A stretch of DNA of 64,000 bases from Gemmatimonadota bacterium (GTDB lineage: Bacteria; Gemmatimonadota; Gemmatimonadetes; Gemmatimonadales; GWC2-71-9), in contig JAKLGU010000001.1 of the NCBI GenBank assembly GCA_022710485.1, positions 404,315 to 468,314 of the forward strand, written 5' to 3'. Under the pieces are notes generated by a model. That model saw nothing but the letters and a program-made list of their open reading frames with translations. It was not told the origin of the DNA and searched no databases. Both the position numbers and the translations under genes were made by a program. Positions 45,447 through 57,367 of this stretch are shown here, piece by piece (the first letter of the stretch is position 1; each line of letters starts with the position of its first letter).

Positions 45447-46426
45447 GCCACCTGCGCCAGTGGCGCGAGGTACCGCACGAAGATCTCCTCCGCCTCGGCG
45501 AACGACTCCACTTGGAAGAGCCGCTGGCGCAACTCGCTCGCGCCGTGGAGGCCCTTCGTGTACCAGCCGAAATGCTTGCGGAACTCGACGACGGTGTGCC
45601 GGGAGTCGCCCTGCAGGCGCTGCGCCAGGCGCGCGTGGGTCAGCGCCATGTCGAACCGCTCCGCCGCGTCCGGCGCCGGCGGCTTCGCTCGCCCTTCGAG
45701 CAGCGCCCGGGCGTCGCGGAAGAGCCACGGGTTGCCGAACGCACCCCGGCCCACCATCACCCCCGCCGCGCCGGTGTGATCGCGCATCCGCACCACGTCC
45801 TCGGGTGTCTGCACGTCGCCGTTGCCGATGACCGGAATGTCGAGCGCCTCGACCACGCGCGCGATCTCGTCCCAGTCGGCCTTGCCGGAGTACATCTGGG
45901 TTCGGGTCCGCGCGTGCAGCGTGAAGGCCCGCGCCCCCGCATCCTGCATCCGGAGCGCGATCCCCACCGGGTCACGCAGATCGTCATTCCAGCCACTTCG
46001 CGTCTTGACCGTGATCGGCAGGTGCGTGGCCTGCACGCAGGCCCGGATGATGTCGGTCACTAGGCCGAGGTCGCGCAGGCACCCCGAACCGCCGTTCCGC
46101 TGGACCACCTTCTTGACCGGGCAGCCGAAATTGATGTCGATGAATTCCGGCTTGTAGTGCTCCGTGATCAGCGCGGTGGCTTCGGCCATCGCCGCGGGCA
46201 CGGCCCCGTAGATCTGGATGCCGATCGGCCGCTCGCATTCCTCGAATTCCGCCCCCTCGAGGGTGTTGCGGATCCGGCGCCGGATCGCCTCGGACGAGAG
46301 GAACTCCGACAGCACGACATCCGCCCCCATCCGCCGGCAGATCTGCCGGAACGGGGGCTCCGAGACCCCGGCCATGGGGGCCAGGATCAGGGTGAAATCG
46401 TGGGGGGAGGGATAGGGCAGCCGCAT
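45443..46426 (-). CDS. dus: tRNA-dihydrouridine synthase (DusB-like)
   Basis: The 327-residue flavoenzyme reduces uridines in tRNA. FMN/TIM-barrel motifs are LILAPMAGVSEPPFRQICR, the catalytic Cys in DINFGCPVKKVVQRNGGSG, ITVKTRSGW, LHARTRTQMYSG and VIGNGDVQTPED. ATG 46426 is six bases after a TATTTT -10 box, so a leaderless message is predicted. It heads the dus-larB-corA-GGDEF operon. Confidence 0.95.
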   Translation of the reverse strand: MRLPYPSPHDFTLILAPMAGVSEPPFRQICRRMGADVVLSEFLSSEAIRRRIRNTLEGAEFEECERPIGIQIYGAVPAAMAEATALITEHYKPEFIDINFGCPVKKVVQRNGGSGCLRDLGLVTDIIRACVQATHLPITVKTRSGWNDDLRDPVGIALRMQDAGARAFTLHARTRTQMYSGKADWDEIARVVEALDIPVIGNGDVQTPEDVVRMRDHTGAAGVMVGRGAFGNPWLFRDARALLEGRAKPPAPDAAERFDMALTHARLAQRLQGDSRHTVVEFRKHFGWYTKGLHGASELRQRLFQVESFAEAEEIFVRYLAPLAQVA

Positions 46427-46432
46427 GCCCTA

Positions 46433-46461
46433 AAAATACGGCAGCGGGCTAAAGCGAGCAA
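46433..46461 (-). promoter_or_regulatory. dus operon promoter, predicted leaderless
   Basis: On the minus strand TTGCTC (46456-46461), 17 bp, TATTTT (46433-46438). The start codon begins six bases after the -10 box, so the transcript would begin at or near the ATG. No ribosome site exists. Confidence 0.6.
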
Positions 46462-46471
46462 TGAGAGGGAT

Positions 46472-46501
46472 TTGACACGCATTCCGGGCGGCGGTTAGGT
46501 T
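46472..46501 (+). promoter_or_regulatory. Promoter of the PTS IIA gene, predicted leaderless
   Basis: TTGACA (46472-46477), 18 bp, TAGGTT (46496-46501). It has the best -35 box in the window. The ATG at 46509 is seven bases after the -10 box. It lies back to back with the dus promoter within 82 bases. Confidence 0.65.
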
Positions 46502-46508
46502 CCCCGCC

Positions 46509-46961
46509 ATGCATCTTCGCGAATTCTTCGCCGCCGACGCCATCGCCCTGCCACTCGACGCCACCACCAAGGATGAAGCCCTGGCTGAAATGGTCGGGCT
46601 GCTGAGCACCGACGACAAGTCCTCCGAGACGCTGCTCAAGATGCTCCACCGGCGAGAGGCGCTGGGCTCGACCGGCGTCGGGCGGGGCGTCGCCGTGCCG
46701 CACTGCCGATCCCTGGTGGTCAACCGGCTGCAGCTGGCCTACGGCTACTCCCCGGCCGGTCTCGCCTTCGACGCCGCCGACGACCTCCCCGTCCACCACA
46801 TCTTCCTCATCGTGGCGCCGCCCAACGAGATGTCCAATCAGTACCTGCCCACCCTCGGCAAGATCGCCCAGCTCGCCAAGGAGCCGGGCGTGCCGGAGCA
46901 GCTTGCCAAGCTCACCTCGTCGGACGAGTTCTTCCAGCTGCTGGCGGACAAGGGGGTCTGA
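46509..46961 (+). CDS. PTS IIA-type (PtsN-like) phosphotransfer protein
   Basis: The 150-residue protein has the fructose/mannitol EIIA fold, with phosphorylatable His in GVGRGVAVPHCRS (about residue 67). LKMLHRREALGSTG and PVHHIFLIVAPPNEMSNQYL are conserved. It is a single domain without EIIB or EIIC nearby, so a regulatory PtsN-like role is more likely than sugar uptake. The predicted mRNA has no leader. Confidence 0.88.
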   Translation: MHLREFFAADAIALPLDATTKDEALAEMVGLLSTDDKSSETLLKMLHRREALGSTGVGRGVAVPHCRSLVVNRLQLAYGYSPAGLAFDAADDLPVHHIFLIVAPPNEMSNQYLPTLGKIAQLAKEPGVPEQLAKLTSSDEFFQLLADKGV

Positions 46962-47023
46962 GGCTCCGCTTGATTCCGGCTTGACCCCTCCACCGCACCC
47001 TCCATGCAACAACGGAGGGTGTC

Positions 47024-47617
47024 ATGAACTGCCCAAACGACCCATTCGACGCACGGCATCCGAACCGCCGCCAGGCGATCCGCCTCCTCGCGGGCGGCAT
47101 CGCCGCGCTTGCGGCGAGCGCCTGTACCCCCGCGACCATCATCCTCAAGAGCTACCCCGAGCAGTATGGCCGGGGGACTGCGGCGACACGCCGGACGCTC
47201 CACGCCTTCACCGCGACCGTGATCCCGGGCCTGACGCCAGACGAAATCCTGGCGGTCGACGCCCTGGAAGACCCGTTCTACCCCACTGCGAAGTACTGCG
47301 CATTCCTCGCGAGTGACCTCGACCGCCGGGCGGGGCGGCGCCATGACCGCCTCTTCTTCGAGCTCGACCTGCCCAAGCGCACTGCCATCATCACAAAGGC
47401 CCTCGACGAAGGGGACGCGACCACGCGCAAGCTCTACACCGGCGCCGTCTTCCTGACGCAGGCCGCGGTCTACGGCGGCATCCACGACGACAGCGCCGGT
47501 TGCCGTCTCACCGGATTCCCAGGTGGCAACCACCTGGCCGATCCCGCCCTCGTCTCCTATCCCGACACCAGCCGGTTCGCCGCACGGGCGCTCTCCCGCG
47601 ACGGCAACCCGGCCTGA
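47024..47617 (+). CDS. Tat-exported small subunit of a GMC-type dehydrogenase (gluconate dehydrogenase subunit 3-like)
   Basis: The 197-residue protein has a twin-Arg signal (NRRQAIRLLAGGIAALAASAC) ending in a possible lipobox Cys. The mature part resembles the small subunit that escorts GMC flavoproteins through the Tat system (TATVIPGLTPDEILAVDALEDPFY, then TGAVFLTQAAVYGG, GFPGGN). A GGAGGG site precedes ATG 47024. The GMC gene begins ten bases after its stop. A cytochrome c subunit, often the third part, is absent here. The assignment rests mainly on the neighbour. Confidence 0.7.
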   Translation: MNCPNDPFDARHPNRRQAIRLLAGGIAALAASACTPATIILKSYPEQYGRGTAATRRTLHAFTATVIPGLTPDEILAVDALEDPFYPTAKYCAFLASDLDRRAGRRHDRLFFELDLPKRTAIITKALDEGDATTRKLYTGAVFLTQAAVYGGIHDDSAGCRLTGFPGGNHLADPALVSYPDTSRFAARALSRDGNPA

Positions 47618-47627
47618 GGAGGTCACG

Positions 47628-49199
47628 ATGAAGCTCCGACAGACCGACGTACTCGTGATCGGAAGCGGCTTCGGTGCAGCGGCGCCGGCCCTGCGCCTCG
47701 CCGAGGCCGGGCTCAAGGTGACGGTGCTCGAGAAGGGGCCGAACGTCGGCCCCGGACTCTACCGGCAGACGCAGGACCCGAAGTACTTGATGAAGTACCT
47801 GAAGGGACTGGGCAGCGACCACCTTGACCTCGTGTACGCCGAGGCGGTGGGTGGCGGGTCGGGATTCTACGAGATGGTGTCGCTCCGCGCCCCCAGGGTG
47901 GCGTTCGCGCAGCGCGACGGAAACGGAAGTCCGCTCTGGCCCGACGGAGTCACCCGGGAGGCACTCGACCCGTACTACGACCGCGCCGAGGCGATGCTGC
48001 GAGTCGAACAGATCCGGGCGGAAGACGTGCCACGGAGCGGCCAGGTGTTCGCGCTCATGATGGCGCGACTCGGGTACTCCTGCGATCGGGCGCGCTACGC
48101 GGTGCGCAACTGCCTCGGCAGCGGATTCTGCGTCACCGGATGCATCTACGGCGCCAAACAGTCCCTGCATGTCAACTACCTCCCGCAGGCTGCGGCGGCG
48201 GGAGCCCGGATCACTCCCGATGCGGAGGCGCTGTCCGTGCGCGCGTTGCCGGCCTCCGCCACCCGTTCCGTCCGGCGCGGGGATCCGCGCGCTCCCCGTT
48301 ACGCCGTGCGGTGCCGGATCGGCGGCGAGGGCGGAGCGCTGGTCGAATATCACGCAGGCATCGTCGTCCTGGGCGGTGGCACGGTCGGATCCGCCCGGCT
48401 GTTGCTCGCCTCGCGACCCGGCCTGCGCCACCTCAGCGATCAGGTCGGCCAGCACATTGCGTTCAACGGGAGCGTCAAGGCGGCCGGCATCCTCCCTGAC
48501 GACCTGCCCGATGGCGACATGTACTCCGGTCGCTCCCATCCCGGGATGATCAGCTACGAATTCCTCGAGTCCCACGGCATCACGATTTCGGCGGCCAAGC
48601 CGCTGCCCGTCCCGATGATCGCCACCGCCCGGCTTCGCTTGCCGGACGTACCGGCGGCCACCGGGTGGTGGGGCGCGGACAACGTGGCGCTCATGGAGCA
48701 GCTGCGGCACCGCGTCATCGTCCTGTTCACGATGGGCCTGACGCCGCCGGTCGGGAGCCTCACGCTCGACAGCATGGGGGCGCCCCAGCTCGCCGTCACC
48801 AGCCTGCCGGCCCTCTCCCGGTACGAGCGGGGCACCGAGGCGATCCTCCGTTCCATCCTGACCCGGAACGGCTGTCGCCCGCTCGCCGTAGACGCGGTGG
48901 ACCGGACGGGCGCGCCACAGCCGGGCACCGCCTTCAGCACGACACACCAGACTGGCTCGTGCCGCATGTCCGACTCGCCGGGCACCGGTGTGGTGGATCC
49001 GCACGGCGAGGTGCACGGCCACCCCGGACTGTTCGTGTCCGACGGGGCGGCGATCCCTTCGTCCCTGGCGGTGAACACCAGCCTCACCATCCTGGCGAAC
49101 GCCGAGCGGATCGCCGACGGCATCCTGGCGCGCTACGGGCTCTCGGGAGCTACGAACGTCGTGCCGGGGCGAACCGCCGTACGCGCCACGATCCCCTGA
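47628..49199 (+). CDS. GMC-family FAD oxidoreductase
   Basis: The 523-residue flavoenzyme has an N-terminal FAD site (VLVIGSGFGAAAPALRLAEA, then VTVLEKGPNVGPG). VGGGSGFYEMVSLRAP follows, then a cysteine-containing CLGSGFCVTGCIYGAKQS and the C-terminal GTAFSTTHQTGSCRMSDSPG. The latter carries the active-site His and includes VDPHGEVHG and SLAVNTSLTILANAERIAD. This is the cholesterol-oxidase/gluconate-dehydrogenase-like branch. The substrate is unknown. It has no signal of its own and presumably leaves with the Tat subunit upstream. GAGGAGG lies six bases before ATG 47628. Confidence 0.88.
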   Translation: MKLRQTDVLVIGSGFGAAAPALRLAEAGLKVTVLEKGPNVGPGLYRQTQDPKYLMKYLKGLGSDHLDLVYAEAVGGGSGFYEMVSLRAPRVAFAQRDGNGSPLWPDGVTREALDPYYDRAEAMLRVEQIRAEDVPRSGQVFALMMARLGYSCDRARYAVRNCLGSGFCVTGCIYGAKQSLHVNYLPQAAAAGARITPDAEALSVRALPASATRSVRRGDPRAPRYAVRCRIGGEGGALVEYHAGIVVLGGGTVGSARLLLASRPGLRHLSDQVGQHIAFNGSVKAAGILPDDLPDGDMYSGRSHPGMISYEFLESHGITISAAKPLPVPMIATARLRLPDVPAATGWWGADNVALMEQLRHRVIVLFTMGLTPPVGSLTLDSMGAPQLAVTSLPALSRYERGTEAILRSILTRNGCRPLAVDAVDRTGAPQPGTAFSTTHQTGSCRMSDSPGTGVVDPHGEVHGHPGLFVSDGAAIPSSLAVNTSLTILANAERIADGILARYGLSGATNVVPGRTAVRATIP

Positions 49200-49205
49200 T
49201 GCGAC

Positions 49206-49235
49206 CGAGGGGCGATCGACCATGATCGCCCCTCG
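49206..49235. terminator. Convergent terminator hairpin, GMC / guaA
   Basis: A 12-bp perfect stem (49206-49217 with 49224-49235) with a 6-base loop lies seven bases after the GMC stop. There is no long T-run on either strand. It probably serves both converging genes. Confidence 0.6.
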
Positions 49236-49272
49236 AGACCGTTCCCAGACGCGGCCGTGCCAATCCTTCGGC

Positions 49273-50835
49273 TTACTCCCACTCGATCGTCGCGGGCGGC
49301 TTGCTGCTCACGTCATACACCACCCGGTTGACCCCCTTCACCTCGTTCGCGATCCGGTTCGAGATGTGCGCGAGCACCTCGTGCGGGAACGGGAACCAAT
49401 CCGCCGTCATCCCGTCCCGGCTCGTGACGGCGCGGAGTGCCACCGCCTGGTCGTACGTCCGGAAGTCGCCTTGGACGCCCACCGACCGGATCGGAAGCAG
49501 GACGGCGAACGCCTGCCAGATGTCGTCGTACAGCCCCGCCGCCCGGATCTCCTCGATGTAGATGTCGTCCACCGCGCGCAGGATGTCGAGGTCCGGCTTC
49601 GTGACCGCGCCCAGGATCCGGATGGCGAGCCCCGGGCCGGGAAACGGATGGCGCCCGACCATCTCCTCGGGCAAGCTGAGCTCCCGGCCCACCTGCCGCA
49701 CCTCGTCCTTGAAGAGCTCGCGCAGCGGCTCGATCAGCTTGAACGGCAGCCGCTCGGGCAGCCCGCCGACGTTGTGGTGCGTCTTGATCGTGACCGACGG
49801 CCCTCCCGTGGGCGACACCGACTCGATCACGTCGGGGTACAGCGTGCCCTGCACCAGGAACCCGACGTCCGGGCCGACCTTCCGCGCCTCCGCCTCGAAG
49901 ACGTCGATGAAGGTGTGCCCGATCCGGCGGCGCTTCTCCTCCGGGTCGCTGACGCCCGCCAGGTTCTTCAGGAAGAGCTCGCTCGCGTCCACCACGCGGA
50001 GGTCGATGCCGAGGTGGCGGCGGAAGGTGGCCTCGACCTGGTCCCGCTCGTGAAGCCGGAGCAGGCCGTGATCCACGAAGATGCAGGTCAGGCGGTCGCC
50101 CACGGCGCGGTGCACGAGCGCCGCCGCCACGGACGAGTCCACGCCGCCCGAGAGGCCGCAGATGACCCGGGCGGTGCCGGCCAGCTCCCGGATGCGGATC
50201 GTTTCCGTCTCGATGAAATGCCCCGCCGTCCAGTCGGGCGTGGCGCCGCAGACGTCGAAGAGGAACGCGCTGATGATCTCGCCGCCCCGCGCCGTGTGCG
50301 CCACTTCAGGATGGAATTGCACCGCGTAGATCGGCTTGGAGGTGTGCTCGATGCCGGCCACCGGACAGTTGGGGCTGGAGGCGGTTAGCACGAAGCCCGG
50401 CGGGGGCGTGTCGACGTGATCCCCGTGGCTCATCCAGACCGCCGTCTCCTCCCCCGCCCTGAACCCGCGGAAGAGCTTGCCGCCCGCCACGGTCACGACG
50501 GCCCGGCCATACTCGCGCCGGGCGGCGCCGACCACCTTCCCGCCCGCCATCTGGGCGATGATCTGCATGCCGTAACAGAGCCCGAGGACCGGCACGCCGA
50601 GGTCGAGAATCCCGGCCGGGGCCGTCGGGGCGCCGGGGTCGTATACGGAATTCGGCCCGCCCGAGAGGATGATCCCCTTCGGGCGCCATTCCCTGATCCA
50701 GTCCAGCGAGCGAGTGCCCGGATGGATCTCGCAGTACACGTGTGCCTCGCGCACCCGCCGCGCGATCAGCTGCGTGAACTGGGATCCGTAGTCGAGGATC
50801 AGGATGCCGTCGTGGTGCTTCGGTGTGTCCGTCAC
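49273..50835 (-). CDS. guaA: GMP synthase (glutamine-hydrolysing)
   Basis: The 520-residue enzyme aminates XMP to GMP. An N-terminal class I glutaminase has Cys in [10 protein letters not shown] and His-Glu in QFHPEVAHT. The ATP-pyrophosphatase P-loop is [17 protein letters not shown] dimerisation domain ends in the conserved PPATIEWE. It is last in hisS-proS-lysA-guaA. Start GTG 50835 lies nine bases after the lysA stop, with no strong ribosome site. Confidence 0.97.
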   Translation of the reverse strand: MTDTPKHHDGILILDYGSQFTQLIARRVREAHVYCEIHPGTRSLDWIREWRPKGIILSGGPNSVYDPGAPTAPAGILDLGVPVLGLCYGMQIIAQMAGGKVVGAARREYGRAVVTVAGGKLFRGFRAGEETAVWMSHGDHVDTPPPGFVLTASSPNCPVAGIEHTSKPIYAVQFHPEVAHTARGGEIISAFLFDVCGATPDWTAGHFIETETIRIRELAGTARVICGLSGGVDSSVAAALVHRAVGDRLTCIFVDHGLLRLHERDQVEATFRRHLGIDLRVVDASELFLKNLAGVSDPEEKRRRIGHTFIDVFEAEARKVGPDVGFLVQGTLYPDVIESVSPTGGPSVTIKTHHNVGGLPERLPFKLIEPLRELFKDEVRQVGRELSLPEEMVGRHPFPGPGLAIRILGAVTKPDLDILRAVDDIYIEEIRAAGLYDDIWQAFAVLLPIRSVGVQGDFRTYDQAVALRAVTSRDGMTADWFPFPHEVLAHISNRIANEVKGVNRVVYDVSSKPPATIEWE

Positions 50836-50844
50836 GCTGGTGCC

Positions 50845-52175
50845 TCAGCCGTTGTCGGAGAGGGTGGCGAAGGGATCGGCCGTTTCGGAGGCGAAGAGGC
50901 TGTCGACCGACTCGCGGGGCCGCACGACCGCCCACCGCCCCCCGTCGACGATCACTTCCGCGGCGCGTCCCCGGGTGTTGTAGTTGGAACTCATGGCGAA
51001 GCCGTAGGCCCCGGCGCAGAGCGCGGCCAGGCGCTCACCAGGCTCCACCGCCGGCAGGATGCGCTCCAGCGCGAGGAAGTCGCCGGTTTCGCAGATCGGC
51101 CCGACGACGTCCACCGGGCCGGCGGGGCGGCCGGCGGGGACCACTTCCACGATTTCGTGGTGCGCCTTGTAGAGGCTCGGCCGGAGGAGGTCGTTCATGG
51201 CCGCGTCCACGATCACGAAGTCTCGCCCGCCCGAGTGCTTCCGGTACAGCACCTCCGTGAGCAGCACGCCGGCGCTCCCCACCAGGAATCGTCCCGGCTC
51301 CATCGTGACGGGCAGGCCCGCCTCCGCCGCGAGCGGCCCTACCACCGCGGCCAGCGCCGACGGATCCATGCCCGGGCCCGCTTCCGGCTGGTAGCGAATG
51401 CCGAGGCCGCCGCCGATGTCGAGCGACTCGAGCGTGGAGACGCCAGCGGCGCGGAGCGCCTTGACCAGCGCCACCAGCTTGCCGAGCGCCTCAGCGTAGG
51501 GCGCCGGGTCCAGCAGCTGGCTGCCGAGGTGCATCGCGACGGCGGTGAGGCGGAGGTAGGGATGGTCCCGGATGTAGTCGGCCGCGGCGCGCACCTGGTC
51601 GTGCGGCACGCCGAACTTGATGCCGCCGTGGCTGGTCGAGATGTAGGGGTGGGTGTCGGTGGTCACGTCGGGATTCACCCGGATGCCCACGGACGTGATG
51701 CGGTCGAGCCGCGCCGCCACCGCTCCGAGGAGCTTCAGTTCCTCCAGGGACTCGACGTTCACCTGCCCGATGCCGGCGGAGACCGTCTCGTCGAGCTCGT
51801 CCACGGTCTTGCCGACGCCGCTGAAGACGAGGCTCTGCGCGGCGAATCCGGCGGCGAGCGCCCGGCGCATCTCCCCGGCGGACACCAGGTCGGCGCCGGC
51901 GCCGAGGTCGTGCATCAGGCGGAGGACGGCCAGGTTGCTGTTCGCCTTGACCGCGTAGCACACCCGGTGGGGAATCGCGGCGAAGGCCGCCTCCAGGGCG
52001 CGGAACTGCCGCCGGATGGTCTCGGCGTTGTACACATAGGCGGGGGTGCCGACCTCGCGCGCGATCTGCGCCAGTGGCACCCCCGCCATCATCAGCCCGT
52101 CTGGTCCGAGGAGCAATCCTGCATCGGCCAGCAAGGATGCCTGCCCCCCTGCCCCGCTGCCCCCCTGCCCCGCCA

Positions 52176-52176
<1 letters not shown>
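50845..52176 (-). CDS. lysA: Diaminopimelate decarboxylase
   Basis: This 443-residue PLP enzyme makes lysine from meso-diaminopimelate. The PLP Lys is in YAVKANSNLAVLRL. SVGIRVNPDVTT, HLGSQL, LDIGGGLGIRY, EPGRFLVG and VGPICETGDFLA follow, with the usual fold III barrel. ATG 52176 overlaps the proS stop as TGATG. Codons 2-12 are made of four 8-bp CGGGGCAG-type repeats, giving an unusual Gly/Gln/Ser N-terminus (MAGQGGSGAGG). A TTG further in could be the real start. If ATG 52176 is used, gain or loss of one repeat would shift the frame. Confidence 0.94.
52141..52172 (-). repeat. Four 8-bp repeats in the lysA start
   Basis: On the plus strand CTGCCCCC, CTGCCCCG, CTGCCCCC, CTGCCCCG. On the coding strand the unit is (C/G)GGGGCAG. 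The array begins four bases inside the predicted lysA reading frame. It is related to the array after purE. Confidence 0.9.
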
Positions 52177-54964
<2,788 letters not shown>

Positions 54965-54971
54965 GGGGGGC

Positions 54972-54977
54972 AAAATA
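54972..54977 (-). promoter_or_regulatory. Possible -10 box of hisS
   Basis: TATTTT on the minus strand lies in an A/T-rich patch unusual for this DNA, seven bases before the ATG. No good -35 box lies 16-18 bp upstream (TAGCCA at 17 bp). Confidence 0.4.
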
Positions 54978-55014
54978 CTTGAAAACAAAGGATTTGGCTA
55001 TGCCGGTGACCCGT

Positions 55015-56244
55015 TCACTCCCCGAGCCCGACCGCCGCCATCACGTCGCCGACGGTGTGGAAGGAACCGGTCACCAGGACGGTGCCCGCGCCCTGCTGAA
55101 CCTCCCGGAGCGCCGTCGCGAAGTCGGGCACGAGCGTCCACCGTGCCCGGGCCGGCGGCCGGTCCTGACGCGCGAGCCACTCCCGGAGCCAGGCCAGATT
55201 CCACCCCCGTTCGGCGGCGGAGGGCGCCACCGTCAGGACACCACGGTCCACCACCGAGTCCAGCCAGACCAGCATGGTCGGCCACTCCTTGTCGCCGAGG
55301 ATGCTCACGAGCGCGTGCACCGGCGACGGGGGCGGCTCGGAGCGCAACGCCGCGACAAGCGACTCCATCCCGTCGGGATTGTGGGCCACGTCGAAGAGCC
55401 ACTTCCCCCGTCGATCGAGGCGCCCCGGCACCCGCGCCGCGGCGAACCCCTCCCTGATCGCGTCGAGACCGGGCCGCCAGCGTTCGGGGAGTGCCATGAG
55501 AATGCCGTGGGCCACGGCGGCGTTGCGGCGCTGGTGCGGGCCGCTGAGTCCGAGCGGCCCGTCCCACTCGTATGCCGGGGGCAGGACGCGGATGTCGGCC
55601 CTGCCGCCCGCCGCCTGCGCGCGGCGACGCGCTTCCCCGCGGAGCACCTCGACCAGGGCGGGCTGCCGCTCCCCGATGACGAAGGGGACGCCCGGCTTGG
55701 CGATCCCCGCTTTCTCCCGCGCGATGTCGGCGGGGGTGTCGCCTAGGTACTTCATGTGGTCCAGGGCGATCTTCGTGACGGCGCTGACCAGCGGGGTGAC
55801 GACGTTGGTGCTGTCCAGCCGCCCGCCGAGCCCCACCTCCACCACCGCGATCTCGGCGCCGCGCGCCGCAAAGTCGGCGAACGCCATCGCGGTCGTGGCC
55901 TCGAAAAACGTCGCGCCGAGCTCGGTGACGATCGGCCGCAGGCGCCCCGTCCACATCGCCACCGCCTCCTCGGAAATTGTCACCCCGTCCACCCGGATCC
56001 GCTCACGGAACGACACGAGGTGCGGTGAGGTGTACAGCCCGACACGCCACCCGGCGGCGGACAGCGCCTCGGCCACCAGCGCCGCGACGCTCCCCTTGCC
56101 GTTGGTGCCGCCGACATGGATGGCGGGCATGACGGTGTGGGGATCGCCGAGGCTCCGGAGGAGCGCGCGCGTCGTATCCAGCCCGAACTTGATGGTGGTG
56201 GTGCGCGGAAACAGGAAGGCGAGCGCCTCGTCGTACGTCAGCAC
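55015..56244 (-). CDS. folC: Folylpolyglutamate / dihydrofolate synthase
   Basis: The 409-residue Mur-ligase-family enzyme adds glutamate to folates. The P-loop is IHVGGTNGKGSVAALVAEAL (about 43-62). TSPHLVSFRERI, VEVGLGGRLDSTNVV and DVAHNPDGMESLV complete the family pattern. Start GTG 56244. A 142-base gap carrying the TTTCGTG inverted repeat separates it from accD upstream, the usual partner order in many bacteria. Confidence 0.94.
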   Translation of the reverse strand: MLTYDEALAFLFPRTTTIKFGLDTTRALLRSLGDPHTVMPAIHVGGTNGKGSVAALVAEALSAAGWRVGLYTSPHLVSFRERIRVDGVTISEEAVAMWTGRLRPIVTELGATFFEATTAMAFADFAARGAEIAVVEVGLGGRLDSTNVVTPLVSAVTKIALDHMKYLGDTPADIAREKAGIAKPGVPFVIGERQPALVEVLRGEARRRAQAAGGRADIRVLPPAYEWDGPLGLSGPHQRRNAAVAHGILMALPERWRPGLDAIREGFAAARVPGRLDRRGKWLFDVAHNPDGMESLVAALRSEPPPSPVHALVSILGDKEWPTMLVWLDSVVDRGVLTVAPSAAERGWNLAWLREWLARQDRPPARARWTLVPDFATALREVQQGAGTVLVTGSFHTVGDVMAAVGLGE

Positions 56245-56278
56245 AGGTCACGCCTCATGGAAGGACGACAGCAGCATT

Positions 56279-56347
56279 CACGAAATCACGAAAAAAGGAA
56301 AGCACGAAAAAGCCAATTTCGTGCTTTCGTGCTTTCGTGTTTTCGTG
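56279..56347. repeat. CACGAAA / TTTCGTG imperfect inverted repeat
   Basis: GAAAGCACGAAA (56298-56309) and TTTCGTGCTTTC (56317-56328) form a perfect 12-bp stem with a 7-base loop. Flanking CACGAAA copies on the left and TTTCGTG copies on the right extend the pairing imperfectly to about 30 bp. The A/T-rich composition is unlike the surroundings. It occupies the accD-folC gap. Confidence 0.8.
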
Positions 56348-56386
56348 GGTTCAGTTTCCCGGGCCCCGGCGCCAGAACCGATCTGC

Positions 56387-57253
56387 TCAACTCGCGTCTG
56401 TCGCCTCATACCGCGGCCGGGCGCCCTGCATGTGCCGCAGCAGCCGGGCGGTGGTGTCCCGGAGGGAGCCGCGCGGGACGACGTCGTCCACCTGGCCGTG
56501 ATCGAGGAGGAATTCGGCGGTCTGGAACCCCTCTGGCAGGTCCTGTCCGATGGTCTGCTTGATCACCCGCTGGCCGGCGAACCCGATGAGCGCGCCCGGC
56601 TCCGCGAGGATCACGTCGCCCTGCATGGCGTACGAGGCCGACACGCCACCGGTCGTCGGGTCGGTCAGGATCGTCACGAACGGGATCCCGTGCAGGCCGA
56701 GTTGGGCGAGTGCCGCGCTCGTCTTCGCCATCTGCATGAGCGAATACACCCCCTCCTGCATCCGGGCCCCGCCCGACGCGCAGACCAGCACCAGCGGGAG
56801 CTTCTTCTCGAGCGACCGGCGCGCCAAGCGGGCGATCTTCTCCCCCACGACGGAGCCCATCGAGCCGCCCATGAACGCGAAGTTCATGACCCCGAGGTGG
56901 AACGCCAGGCCGTCCAGCCGGCCGAGGCCGGTGTAGATGGCGTCGGCGTTCCCCGCCTTGGCCAGCGCCTTGGAGAGCCGGTCGGGATACTGCTCGAACT
57001 GCAGCGGGTCCTGGGAGCGGAGGTTGTCCCAGAGTTCGCGCCACGACCCCTCGTCGGTGAGGAGCTCGATGTACTCCTCCGCGGACATCCGGCGGTGCTT
57101 GCCGCACTCCGGGCAAACGTTGAGGGCACGCTCGAACTTGTCCCGGATGTCCATGTGACCGCAGCCGTCACACTTTTCCCAGGCGTCGGGAGGGACCTCG
57201 CGACGTTCCCGGACCGATGTGCGCGGCTTGCGCTCTTTCTTGAACCAGGCCAT
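56387..57253 (-). CDS. accD: Acetyl-CoA carboxylase carboxyltransferase subunit beta
   Basis: This 288-residue subunit transfers carboxyl from biotin to acetyl-CoA. An N-terminal zinc ribbon has four Cys (CDGCG and CPECG, residues about 28-50). The crotonase-like domain has VCASGGARMQEG and LTDPTTGGVSASYAMQGD. It acts with AccA, which is not in the window. ATG 57253 has AGGGG four bases upstream. Confidence 0.96.
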   Translation of the reverse strand: MAWFKKERKPRTSVRERREVPPDAWEKCDGCGHMDIRDKFERALNVCPECGKHRRMSAEEYIELLTDEGSWRELWDNLRSQDPLQFEQYPDRLSKALAKAGNADAIYTGLGRLDGLAFHLGVMNFAFMGGSMGSVVGEKIARLARRSLEKKLPLVLVCASGGARMQEGVYSLMQMAKTSAALAQLGLHGIPFVTILTDPTTGGVSASYAMQGDVILAEPGALIGFAGQRVIKQTIGQDLPEGFQTAEFLLDHGQVDDVVPRGSLRDTTARLLRHMQGARPRYEATDAS

Positions 57254-57367
57254 TACACCCCTAGTGGGGTTGGAGAGGCTCCGGGGGTGGAGAAGGGGGT
57301 TGTCATGGAGGGTACCAATTTGCGTGGTTTGGGTGCCGCGCGCCAGACCGGCAACCCTAAACCATTG

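Noticed and set aside
46969..47010. TTGATT/TTGACC as a promoter for the Tat subunit and GMC genes.
   Set aside because: No TA-rich -10 box occurs 16-18 bp downstream.
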